Assembly: GCA_035517775.1 (NCBI GenBank)
Contig: DATIYF010000118.1
Location: 1 to 21,894, forward strand
Source of the DNA: DATIYF01 sp035517775
Lineage (GTDB): Bacteria > Acidobacteriota > Terriglobia > Terriglobales > Acidobacteriaceae
Direction: 5' to 3'
Length of the DNA stretch: 21,894 nt
Both the position numbers and the translations under genes were made by a program. The notes under the pieces were generated by a model, which made no database searches, was not told the origin of the DNA, and saw nothing but the letters and a program-made list of their open reading frames with translations. This document shows positions 1 through 7,489 of this stretch, piece after piece. Position 1 is the first letter of the stretch. Each line of letters starts with the position of its first letter.

Positions 1-544
1 TTCTATTCCTGTCGAGAATTTCCCTTTCCCGGATTCTCTCCTGGCAGTGCGCGACTCCGCTTCCCAGCAGCTTGACTCGAATCTCTCTCCAGCTCACATT
101 TCGCGGCCGGCCCGCCGCAGAGTGTGAAGGCCGCCTTTTGCCGATGGGGCCGGCCGATAAACCTGAGAATGCTCCGCGCGCTCCGATGACCGGCGGCGGA
201 TATTGCCACGTGCTCCTCGCAGACTTAGCATTCAAACAGTGAGCCAATCGTTCGATCGGAGCCGACATCGTGGTGGAAATCCTGCACACAATTGGCACAC
301 CAAGGAAGTCCCTCCGGAAGTTTTCCCAGCCGGATCGGGGCCGCTATCCTGCACTTCCCACAAGCCCGTCTCTGGATAGCATCCTGTTTGCCGGCCATCC
401 CGGAGTTGTCACGTCATGGTTTAACACAACTGCCAAATCCAGACGGGTCCATGGGCGGCCGACGCCAATCATCTTTGTCTACTTCTGTCGGAGACTTCGG
501 CTGCGCGCGCCGCCCCCTGAAATGCCCCATACCGCCCGGGAGCA
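1..544. other. Non-coding or decayed stretch before the molybdopterin-subunit remnant
   Basis: I see no convincing intact gene here. One plus-strand frame is open from base 2 to a stop at 125-127 and could be the tail of an upstream gene, but 41 codons are not enough to call. Around bases 355-410 one frame reads LDSILFAGHPGVVT, which faintly recalls the LDSWI..DGxVTVFTGK opening of molybdopterin-binding subunits of the xanthine dehydrogenase family. If that resemblance is real, this stretch is the wreckage of the missing N-terminal half of the next gene. No promoter, tRNA or repeat was recognised. Confidence 0.4.
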
Positions 545-1861
545 TTGACGAGTGCTATTTCAAATTCCTTGAGCGCTAGAGCCGGGTGGTTCTGCTGCAG
601 GAGCAAGTGCCCGAGCTGTTCGCGAGCCGGGACAATCGGTCCCGGCGTCTATCCCACCCGAAGTTGCGTTGCCGCCCTGACAGGCCTAACGCTCGAGAGC
701 GTGCGCGTAATTTTCGTGCGCGGCGCCGGCTGCTATGGGCTGAACCCTGCGGACACGGTTTCATTCGACGCCGCAATTCTTTCCCAGGCCGTGGGCCGGC
801 CAGTGCGGGTGCAGCTGACGCGCCACGACGATTTCATTTCCGAAAATTACGGCGCGGCCGCGGTTATCGAACAACAGGCGGCCGTCAACGACAGCGGAGC
901 GATCGAAGCGTGGAGTTGTGAGACGTGGGCCACCTCGCTCGGCGGGAGGCCCGGCTATGGCCAGCCGGGGAACGTGATCACCGGAATGCTGGCGGGCTTC
1001 GCGCCGGAAATCATCATCCCGCGGGCGGCGGTTACGCCAAATGGTGAGCTGCGCAACGGCAGCAATGCCGTTCCTTCGTATGTTCGAGGCTGCGTGAATG
1101 GCAAGTGCGGTGGAACGGGTTCCATCCGCAGCGAGCGAGTGCTTACCCATGAAGTCAATTCACGTTTCTTCACTGGACCTTTGCGCTCGCCGTTGCGTCT
1201 GCAAAATACTTTTGCGCATGAGTGTTTCATGGATGAGATTTGCGCAAAAGTAAAGGCCGACCCGGTGCAATACCGGCTGCAGCACCTGAGTGAGAAGAGA
1301 ATGATTGACGTGATCGAAGCTGCGGCCAGGGCGGCCAATTGGGAGACTCGGCCTTCGCCGCGGCGGCAGGCCTTGGGCAATGGCAGAGCCATGGGACGCG
1401 GCATCGCCTGCGTGGCCTATGAGGGCGATAACGGATATGCAGCCCTGGTTGCCGAAGTGGAAGTGGACCTAACCACCGCCCACGTTCTTCCGAAGCGCTT
1501 CGTGGTGGCCCAGGATTGCGGGCCGATTTCCAATCCTGACGGTTTGCGCAACCAAATCGAAGGTGGCGTATTGCAGGGAACCAGCCGTGCCCTGGGAGAG
1601 GAAATTACATGGGACGCGGGCAAAGTAACCTCCACTGACTGGTCGAGTTACCACACCTGGCCGCTGGGGATCGAAGTGCCAGTCATTGATATTGTCCTGA
1701 TCAACCGCCGCGAGGAGCGTGCCGATGGCGCAGGAGAAACTGCGATCACGCCGGCGGCGGCGGCGCTCGGCAATGCCATTTTCGATGCCACCGGCCTTCG
1801 CCTCCGGGAGGTACCGTTTACGCCAGAGCGCATTCAACAGAGATTAGAAGCGCGGGGATAG
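545..1861 (+). pseudogene. Truncated xanthine dehydrogenase/nicotinate dehydrogenase-type molybdopterin-binding subunit (C-terminal part)
   Basis: The open frame resembles the C-terminal 400 or so residues of the molybdopterin subunit of isoquinoline 1-oxidoreductase/nicotinate dehydrogenase B-type enzymes, which hydroxylate heterocycles or aldehydes using molybdenum-cytosine-dinucleotide. Visible landmarks are GVYPTR (about 34-39), RGAGCYGLNPAD (59-70), the GPLRSPLR...FMDE segment (211-231) and GAGETAI, whose Glu398 matches the catalytic glutamate of the family. Family members usually exceed 700 residues; here the first ~300 are absent and the 30 residues before GVYP look unrelated to the family. 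The only start for the frame is a TTG without a clear ribosome site. No 2Fe-2S subunit or cytochrome partner lies beside it. The C-terminus is intact and in frame, so the loss may be a fairly recent deletion. A functional short protein cannot be excluded. Confidence 0.65.
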
Positions 1862-1998
1862 AGGGAGAAGAATCATCCACTGCCGGGCCGCATCTCGCGC
1901 CTGCTTCACTTTCATGATTTACCTAAGCGTGCCCGATCTGTTGCGACGCTGTCCAGCGGAGTTGGCGATGCAGTGACGGCTCCAACGCACGAAAGCGA

Positions 1999-2027
1999 TT
2001 GGTCGCGTTGCCGGATTTCGGTATGCT
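1999..2027 (+). promoter_or_regulatory. Sigma-70-type promoter for the ABC transporter operon
   Basis: A -35 element TTGGTC at 1999-2004 and a -10 element TATGCT at 2022-2027 are separated by exactly 17 bases. Transcription would begin near 2034-2035, which coincides with the ATG at 2035, so the message may be leaderless. No Shine-Dalgarno sequence precedes that ATG, which agrees with this reading. Confidence 0.5.
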
Positions 2028-2034
2028 GGCCCAC

Positions 2035-2811
2035 ATGCCTTCGGCCGCCAACGGTCCGGTCATCGAGTTTCGTAACGTCTCTTTCGCCGCATCAGGCGCC
2101 GCCGTGCTCACTGGGCTGAACCTGCAAGTGGAACGCGGCGAGACTTTGATTCTGCTGGGGCGCAGCGGCTCCGGAAAAACCACAACCCTCAAGCTGGTGA
2201 ATCGCTTGCTGACGCCCAGCGCCGGCGAAGTTTTTGTGAACGGAGTTTCAAACGCAATCGGCGATGTGATCCGGCTGCGCCGCAGGATCGGCTATGTGAT
2301 CCAGGACGCAGGCCTGTTTCCGCATTTTACGGTGGAGAGAAACATCGGCCTGGTGCCGAAGATCGAAGGCTGGCCGGAAGAGAAAACTCGCGGCCGCGTG
2401 CGGGAGTTGTTGCAGATCGTCGGACTGGGAGAGGAAATGGCTCCACGCTATCCGCATCAGCTCTCGGGCGGGCAGAGGCAGCGGGTGGGAGTGGCCCGGG
2501 CACTCGCCGCCGACCCGGAAATTTTGCTCATGGATGAACCCTTCGGCGCGCTAGACCCCCTCACCCGGGATGAATTGCAGCGAGAATTTCTTGGCTTGCA
2601 GCGCAGCCTTCAGAAGACTGTAGTGTTTGTCACTCATGATCTGCGCGAAGCACTACGGCTCGGCTCTCGCATCGCGCTGATCGAAAGCGGCCGCCTGGTT
2701 ACGGCCCTTGCGCCAGCAGATTTTGTGCGCTCTGAGGATTTCCGGGTCTCTGCCTACGTGCGCGCCTTCGGCGACGCGCTGCCCCCGGCCAAAGATCGAG
2801 GTATGTCATGA
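2035..2811 (+). CDS. Osmoprotectant (Opu/ProU-type) ABC transporter ATP-binding protein
   Basis: This is the ATPase that powers uptake of a quaternary-ammonium compound such as glycine betaine, choline or a related betaine. With the ATG at 2035 it has 258 residues. It shows Walker A GRSGSGKT (42-49), Q-loop Q90, signature LSGGQ (143-147), Walker B ILLMDEP (163-169) and H-loop H201. The DAGLFPHFTVERNI segment and the close partnership with the next two genes place it in the OpuCA/OsmV/ProV group. The frame is open back to a TTG at 1999 and has an ATG at 2023; I prefer 2035 because a promoter -10 box overlaps 2022-2027 and the family alignment begins just after. It stops directly after the ATPase domain and so lacks the C-terminal CBS pair of many OpuA/OpuC ATPases. 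It overlaps the permease gene by 4 bases (ATGA), indicating translational coupling. Confidence 0.9.
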   Translation: MPSAANGPVIEFRNVSFAASGAAVLTGLNLQVERGETLILLGRSGSGKTTTLKLVNRLLTPSAGEVFVNGVSNAIGDVIRLRRRIGYVIQDAGLFPHFTVERNIGLVPKIEGWPEEKTRGRVRELLQIVGLGEEMAPRYPHQLSGGQRQRVGVARALAADPEILLMDEPFGALDPLTRDELQREFLGLQRSLQKTVVFVTHDLREALRLGSRIALIESGRLVTALAPADFVRSEDFRVSAYVRAFGDALPPAKDRGMS

Positions 2812-3440
2812 ATGTGTTTCAATTTATGCTGCAGAATTCCAGCCAGGTCGCCGGCTTGACTCTCGAACATCTCTGGCTGGTTGGAGTCTCCACGCTGTTC
2901 GCCATGCTGATTGGCATCCCGCTGGGGATTGTGATCGCGCACCGCCCACGCTTGAATAAGCCGGTGCTGGCGAGCGCCAATATCATTCAAACCATACCCA
3001 GCCTCGCCTTGTTTGGCTTTCTTTTGCCGGTGCCGTGGATCGGCGAGCGCGCTGACCGGCTGGCGATTCTGGCTTTGACGCTTTATGCTCTGCTGCCGCT
3101 GATTCGCAACACCTACACGGGAATTCGCGGAGTGGATCCCGCGGTGCTCGAAGCCGGGCGGGGCATGGGGCTGACGGACCGGCAACTTCTGTTTCAGGTG
3201 GAGCTGCCGCTGGCGCTGAGCGTGATTCTTTCCGGCGTGCGCGTGGCTGTGGTCATTTCGGTCGGCCTGGCCACCATTGCCGCGGCCATTGGCGCGGGCG
3301 GGCTGGGAGAGTTCATTTTTCGCGGCCTGGCCATGGTGGATAGCAGCGTGATTCTGGCCGGCGCGATTCCGGCAGCGCTGCTCGCTTTGCTGGCGGACCT
3401 CGGCGTGGGCTGGGTGGAGCGCAGCCTGCGGCCACGATGA
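2808..3440 (+). CDS. Osmoprotectant ABC transporter permease (OpuCB/OsmW-type)
   Basis: A 210-residue inner-membrane permease of the binding-protein-dependent transport family. Hydrophobic segments lie at about 22-44, 53-76, 84-100, 137-160 and 180-202. The EAA loop that docks on the ATPase is visible as EAGRGMGLTDRQLLFQVELP (115-134). The length matches the short single-domain permeases of OpuB/OpuC/Osm systems. The ATG at 2808 overlaps the ATPase stop, and the 3' end overlaps the binding-protein gene, so the three genes form one coupled operon. There is only one permease gene, which suggests a homodimeric channel. Confidence 0.9.
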   Translation: MNVFQFMLQNSSQVAGLTLEHLWLVGVSTLFAMLIGIPLGIVIAHRPRLNKPVLASANIIQTIPSLALFGFLLPVPWIGERADRLAILALTLYALLPLIRNTYTGIRGVDPAVLEAGRGMGLTDRQLLFQVELPLALSVILSGVRVAVVISVGLATIAAAIGAGGLGEFIFRGLAMVDSSVILAGAIPAALLALLADLGVGWVERSLRPR

Positions 3441-4336
3441 TGAGGCGGCGCAACGCTCTCTTCGTGCTGGCGGTGGTAGCGGCCTGGCTGCTTTCTTCCT
3501 GCTCGCGCTCCCGCTCTGATCGCATCGTGATCGGCTCCAAGAACTTCACCGAGTCGCTGATCCTCGGAGAACTCATGGCGCAGCAGATCGAGGCGCACAC
3601 ACATCTCAAGGTGGAGCGGCGCTTTTATCTGGCCGGAACCTACATTTGCCAGCAGGCGATTTTGGCGGGGCGCATTGACATCTACCCCGAATACACCGGC
3701 ACCGCGCTGACCGCGATTCTCAAGGAAAAGGCGCAGGGTGAAAGCCGCGAGCAGGTTTATCAGCGCCTGAAGAGGGAATACCAACGCCGCTTTGGGCTGA
3801 GCGTAGGCGCGGGCTTCGGCTTCAACGATACCTTTGCGATGGAGATTCGCGGGGGGGACGCGCGGCGCTTGCACATCACAACTCTCTCGCAGGCGGCGCA
3901 GTTCGCGCCGCAATGGCGGCCCGGTTTTGGCTACGAATTCATGGAGCGGCCGGATGGTTACCGCGGCCTGGAGGCGGCATACGGGCTGCACTTTGCCGAG
4001 AAACCAAGAGTCATGGACTCCGGCCTTTTGGCCCGGGCCCTGCATGACCACCAGATTGATCTCGCGGCCGGCAATACTACTGACGGCTTGATTCCAGTTT
4101 TCGACCTGTATGTGCTTCAGGACGACCGCCACTACTTTCCTCCCTATGAGGCAGTGCCGGTAATTCGCACTCAAATCCTGCAACAGCATCCGGAGATCGG
4201 CGAGGCGCTGTCTCAGTTGGCCGGCAAAATCTCCGACGACGAAATGCAGCGCCTCAACTACGCCGTGGATGGCGAGCATCGCGACCCGGCCGCGGTGGTG
4301 CGGGCATTTTTGAGGCAAAAAGGCCTGGTTCACTGA
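3437..4336 (+). CDS. Osmoprotectant ABC transporter substrate-binding lipoprotein (OpuAC family)
   Basis: A 299-residue periplasmic lipoprotein that delivers substrate to the permease. A basic start and hydrophobic stretch lead to a lipobox LSSC with Cys22. Family marks are GSKNFTES (33-40), DIYPEYTGT (81-89), a RPDGY motif (171-175), AGNTTDG (211-217) and FPPYEAVPV (234-242), all typical of betaine/choline/carnitine-binding proteins of the OpuCC/OsmF type. It begins at ATGATGA, overlapping the permease stop; the second ATG at 3440 is an alternative. The exact ligand cannot be read from sequence. Its position just upstream of ergothioneine genes makes hercynine or ergothioneine possible ligands alongside ordinary betaines; this is inference. 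Confidence 0.88.
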   Translation: MMRRRNALFVLAVVAAWLLSSCSRSRSDRIVIGSKNFTESLILGELMAQQIEAHTHLKVERRFYLAGTYICQQAILAGRIDIYPEYTGTALTAILKEKAQGESREQVYQRLKREYQRRFGLSVGAGFGFNDTFAMEIRGGDARRLHITTLSQAAQFAPQWRPGFGYEFMERPDGYRGLEAAYGLHFAEKPRVMDSGLLARALHDHQIDLAAGNTTDGLIPVFDLYVLQDDRHYFPPYEAVPVIRTQILQQHPEIGEALSQLAGKISDDEMQRLNYAVDGEHRDPAAVVRAFLRQKGLVH

Positions 4337-4649
4337 GGCGGGGCAATTTCGCCAGCCAACGTCGAAGAAACGCTTTTCGAATCTTAGAGATAGAGCCGGC
4401 AAGGTCAAAGAACCAAGGCCCGCATAATTTTCGCGGGCAGTGGTGTTTAGCCGCAACTTCGGCTGCCCCGGCGTCATCCAATGCCTTACCCAGGGAGGAC
4501 AAGTCGAACCTCTGTTTACCGTCTTGCCCGCAACGCGTCAAACGCGCGCCTGATCTGTTTCACCGCTGTCAGAGTGCTGGGGGCGCCCTGCGCCCAGGCC
4601 CAATCGCAAAAGTGCTTTTGCCTGCGAATCCGCCGTGCGAGGAGGACGA
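4337..4649. other. Intergenic stretch between the transporter operon and egtB
   Basis: About 310 bases with no credible gene. It contains a modest hairpin GCCCGC/GCGGGC at 4418-4438 with a 9-base loop and a smaller AGCCG/CGGCT hairpin at 4449-4464. Neither is followed by a T-run, so a factor-independent terminator is not supported. Near its right end is the inverted repeat at 4606-4621. No clear promoter for egtB was found. Confidence 0.5.
4606..4621. repeat. Inverted repeat upstream of egtB
   Basis: GCAAAAG and CTTTTGC face each other across two bases, 28 bases before the egtB start. It could be a binding site for a dimeric regulator or a small mRNA hairpin (six pairs with a four-base loop). 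No regulator of this kind is encoded nearby, so the role is unassigned. Confidence 0.35.
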
Positions 4650-5984
4650 ATGGCCGCCACCCAGAGTGTTATTGCCAGCCGCGACACGCTGCTGGAGCGT
4701 CTGAGCGACGCGCGCCGCCGCAGCGATGCGCTGTTCGAAATTGTCGAACCAGGCGCTCTGTATGATCGCCCAATTCCCGAGCGCCACCGCATCGTCTTCT
4801 ACCTGGGGCATCTCGAAGCCTTCGACTGGAACCTGCTGCACGAAAATCTTTTTGGCCTGAGGAGCTTTCAGCCTGAATTCGACCGCTTGTTTGCCTTCGG
4901 CATCGATCCGGTTGGCGGTGGATTGCCGGACGATCAGCCCTCCGACTGGCCCTCCGCAGACGTAGTGCGTGAGTATGTCGCGAAAATCCGGACCGCACTC
5001 GATGAAAGACTGGAAGGCGCTGCGGGCGAACCCAAGGCGCCGAAGTACCGCGGCTTTTCGGCCGAGACCTTGCTCAACGTCGCCATCGAGCACCGGCTGA
5101 TGCATGCAGAGACGCTGGCCTACATGCTGCATCAGCTTCCGCTGGAAAAGAAAGTGCGGCAAAACGGTTCTGAAACCTCGCTTCTTCCGGCAGTGGCGCC
5201 CCGCATGGTGGATGTGCCTGCGGGACCGACGACGCTTGGCCTTCGCCGCGGCTCAGAAACCTTCGGCTGGGACAACGAGTATGAAGCCCACGCCGTGCAG
5301 GTCCCTGCTTTTTCCGTTGATCAATACAAAGTCACGAACGGGCGATACCTGGAGTTCATGCGCGCGGGCGGATACGAGTCGAGACATCTGTGGACCGTGG
5401 ATGATTGGGATTGGAAATCGAAGCAGGGAATTTCGCATCCCTCCTTCTGGCGAAGGACGGGAGACGCGTGGATTTATCGCGGCATGTTTGACGAACGACC
5501 GTTGCCCCTCGACTGGCCGGTTTATGTGAGTCACGCGGAAGCGAGCGCCTATGCGCGCTGGGCAGGCAAATCTCTGCCCAGCGAAGCAGAGTGGCATCGC
5601 GCCGCTTATGGCACGGCGGAAGGCAGGGAGAGAGCCTATCCCTGGGGGAGCGCGCCGCCCGCCCCTGCGCTCGGCAACTTCGATTTTTATCGTTGGGATC
5701 CGGCGCCGGTCCATGCCTTCGCGGCGGGCAAGAGCGCATTCGGAGTGCACGATCTGGTGGGCAACGGCTGGGAGTGGACTTCGACTCCCTTCGCGCCCTT
5801 TCCCGGCTTTGAGCCGTTCCCCTTTTACCGGGGATACTCCGCGAATTTCTTTGATGGGAAACACTTCGTGATGAAAGGGGCTTCGGCCCGAACTGCCGCA
5901 TGCATGCTGCGGCCCACATTCCGCAACTGGTTTCAGGCCCACTACCAATATATGTACGCAGGGTTCCGCTGCGTCAGCCGCTGA
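4650..5984 (+). CDS. egtB: Ergothioneine biosynthesis sulfoxide synthase EgtB
   Basis: Non-haem iron enzyme that joins hercynine (trimethylhistidine) to a cysteine-type thiol with oxygen to give a sulfoxide, the step before ergothioneine. The 444 residues comprise an N-terminal DinB-like helical domain (about 10-165) and a C-terminal formylglycine-generating/sulfatase-modifying-factor fold (about 185-444). The three iron ligands expected for the family are present: H54 in FYLGH, and H148 and H152 in EHRLMH. The C-terminal NGWEW (372-376) and YAGFR (436-440) motifs fit. I chose the ATG at 4650 because AGGAGG lies at 4640-4645; a GTG at 4635 would overlap that site. The last base of its stop is the first base of an ATG for the next gene's frame. 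Neither EgtA nor EgtC is encoded in the window, so the thiol donor may be free cysteine. Confidence 0.92.
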   Translation: MAATQSVIASRDTLLERLSDARRRSDALFEIVEPGALYDRPIPERHRIVFYLGHLEAFDWNLLHENLFGLRSFQPEFDRLFAFGIDPVGGGLPDDQPSDWPSADVVREYVAKIRTALDERLEGAAGEPKAPKYRGFSAETLLNVAIEHRLMHAETLAYMLHQLPLEKKVRQNGSETSLLPAVAPRMVDVPAGPTTLGLRRGSETFGWDNEYEAHAVQVPAFSVDQYKVTNGRYLEFMRAGGYESRHLWTVDDWDWKSKQGISHPSFWRRTGDAWIYRGMFDERPLPLDWPVYVSHAEASAYARWAGKSLPSEAEWHRAAYGTAEGRERAYPWGSAPPAPALGNFDFYRWDPAPVHAFAAGKSAFGVHDLVGNGWEWTSTPFAPFPGFEPFPFYRGYSANFFDGKHFVMKGASARTAACMLRPTFRNWFQAHYQYMYAGFRCVSR

Positions 5985-5985
5985 T

Positions 5986-5991
5986 GGGAGG
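5986..5991 (+). promoter_or_regulatory. Ribosome binding site deciding the egtD start
   Basis: GGGAGG lies four bases before the ATG at 5996. An earlier in-frame ATG at 5984 overlaps the egtB stop (TGATG) but has no such site, so 5996 is preferred. Confidence 0.55.
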
Positions 5992-5995
5992 CAAA

Positions 5996-6964
5996 ATGCT
6001 TGTTCACGCCATTACCAGTGATGTCACCTATGAGTTTGCCTCCGACGTTCGTGCCGGGCTGGCGCGGCCGGGCCAGAAAGAGCTGGCCTCCAAATACCTG
6101 TACGATGACGTGGGCTCAGCCCTGTTCGAGGTGATCAGCCGGTTGCCCGAGTACGGCCTTACCCGGGCGGATGAGCGCCTGCTGCGCCGCCATGCCAGCG
6201 AGATTGTGGACCGTTTGCCCATGCCGGTAGCCGTGGCCGAACTGGGCAGCGGCAGCGGCCGAAAGACCCGTTGGGTGCTGGAAGCGCTTTGCCGCAGGCA
6301 GCGTACGTTTTATTATCCGGTCGAAATTTCACGCTCGGCGCTGGTAATGTGCGAGCGCGAATTGAGTGACATAGATGCAGTGAGTATTGTCGGGTTCGAG
6401 CGCGAGTATCTCGAGGGTTTGCTGGAGGTGGCGGCGCACCGCAAACGCGGCCAGCACCTGCTGGTGCTATTTCTGGGAAGCACCATCGGCAACTTCGATC
6501 GCCCCGCCGGCGCGAAGTTCCTGGCAGAAGTGCGGCGCATCCTGGAAGCGGGCGACTTTCTGCTGCTGGGGACCGACCTGGAAAAATCCAAAGCACAGCT
6601 GCTCGCTGCCTACGACGACCCGATCGGAGTGACCGCGGCGTTCAATCTCAACCTTCTCGCCCGCATCAATCGTGAACTGGATGCCGATTTCGACCTCGCG
6701 CGGTTTTCCCATGTGGCCACGATCAACCCTGAGGCGCGCAGCGTGGAAATGCACCTGCGCTCTGAGCGGCGGCAGACAGTGAACATCCCCGCGGCCGAGC
6801 TTCAGGTCGAATTTCTCGAAGGCGAGACCGTCTGGACCGAGAGCAGCCACAAGTACGCTGCCGGCGAAATTTTCCCCATGGCGCAGGACGCCGGCTTCAA
6901 CTGCCAGGCGCAATGGATTGACCACCAATGGCCATTCGCAGAGAACCTGCTGATCGCGGCCTAG
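5996..6964 (+). CDS. egtD: L-histidine N-alpha-methyltransferase EgtD
   Basis: Transfers three methyl groups from S-adenosylmethionine to histidine, giving hercynine, the substrate of EgtB. The product is 322 residues, the usual size for the family. The SAM motif is ELGSGSGRKT (82-91), followed by FLGSTIGNFD (159-168), DDPIGVTAAFN (207-217) and TESSHKY (281-287). N166, Y206, T213, M252, E282 and S284 fall at the same numbers as residues I recall from structures of the mycobacterial enzyme, where N166, Y206, E282 and S284 help hold histidine. This supports histidine as the substrate. It is coupled to egtB by an 11-base gap and a strong ribosome site. The sulfoxide lyase EgtE is not seen; an unlinked PLP enzyme would have to complete the pathway. 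Confidence 0.93.
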   Translation: MLVHAITSDVTYEFASDVRAGLARPGQKELASKYLYDDVGSALFEVISRLPEYGLTRADERLLRRHASEIVDRLPMPVAVAELGSGSGRKTRWVLEALCRRQRTFYYPVEISRSALVMCERELSDIDAVSIVGFEREYLEGLLEVAAHRKRGQHLLVLFLGSTIGNFDRPAGAKFLAEVRRILEAGDFLLLGTDLEKSKAQLLAAYDDPIGVTAAFNLNLLARINRELDADFDLARFSHVATINPEARSVEMHLRSERRQTVNIPAAELQVEFLEGETVWTESSHKYAAGEIFPMAQDAGFNCQAQWIDHQWPFAENLLIAA

Positions 6965-7103
6965 CGGGGCTGTTCCTGTTAGGATGTCAGAGTCCGATAA
7001 AGCATGAAGCGCGAAGGATGCAAAGGTACACGAAGGGATCTTTCTCTCACCGGCGTATTCTTTGCGGCTTGAAACCGCTAGATCGAAAAACCAGGAGGCG
7101 CCA

Positions 7104-7376
7104 ATGCCGGAACCATGCACCCATCTGGATCAGATCAAGATCAGGGACACAAAGAAACATGTCTGTGAGGAATGCGTCAAGATGGGCGATACCTGGGTCC
7201 ATCTGCGGTTGTGCCTCGTCTGCGGCCATGTTGGCTGCTGCGATTCCTCCAAGAACAAGCATGCCACCAAGCACTTCCACCGGACCCAACACCCTCTCGT
7301 CCGTTCTATTGAGCCGGGCGAGACCTGGATGTGGTGCTACGTGGATGAGGTCGTGCCAGGCGAACTTGTAGCCTAG
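7104..7376 (+). CDS. Small UBP-type zinc finger protein
   Basis: A 90-residue protein that is almost entirely a ZnF-UBP (BUZ) domain, the fold that in eukaryotes binds the free C-terminal glycine end of ubiquitin. Putative metal ligands are C5, H7, C21, C24, C37, C40, C45, H53, H57 and H63, in the order expected for the family. The ATG at 7104 follows AGGAGG at 7093-7098. Bacteria of this type lack ubiquitin, so the partner must be something else, perhaps the C-terminus of another protein. From memory, such proteins in Actinobacteria and Acidobacteria often sit next to thioredoxin-reductase-like flavoproteins, as here. Function is unknown; the domain call is firm. Confidence 0.88.
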   Translation: MPEPCTHLDQIKIRDTKKHVCEECVKMGDTWVHLRLCLVCGHVGCCDSSKNKHATKHFHRTQHPLVRSIEPGETWMWCYVDEVVPGELVA

Positions 7377-7382
7377 GTGGTT

Positions 7383-7411
7383 TTGTCCCAGGTCCCGCTT
7401 TCCACTACAAT
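7383..7411 (+). promoter_or_regulatory. Sigma-70-type promoter for the receiver-reductase/kinase pair
   Basis: TTGTCC at 7383-7388 and TACAAT at 7406-7411 are spaced by 17 bases, just after the stop of the zinc finger gene. Transcription would start near 7418, leaving a leader of about 70 bases. The pair can therefore be expressed separately from the zinc finger gene. Confidence 0.55.
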
Positions 7412-7489
7412 TGCGCGACCAAAACGGACGTTTCAATATCTAACCCAACAGCTCGAGCCGGCGCTGCTTCCCGAAGGCGCTGAAACTGC

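Noticed and set aside
2..127. Possible C-terminal end of a gene entering from the left edge
   Set aside because: Only 41 open codons, with no motif and competing frames of similar quality.
4418..4438. Hairpin after the ABC operon as a terminator
   Set aside because: The stem is six pairs with a nine-base loop and is not followed by a T-run, so factor-independent termination is not supported.
3194..4477. A 427-codon open frame on the minus strand
   Set aside because: It lies opposite the permease and binding-protein genes, whose lipobox, domain motifs and coupled starts are clear. Its own translation shows no family resemblance, so it is a GC-driven shadow.
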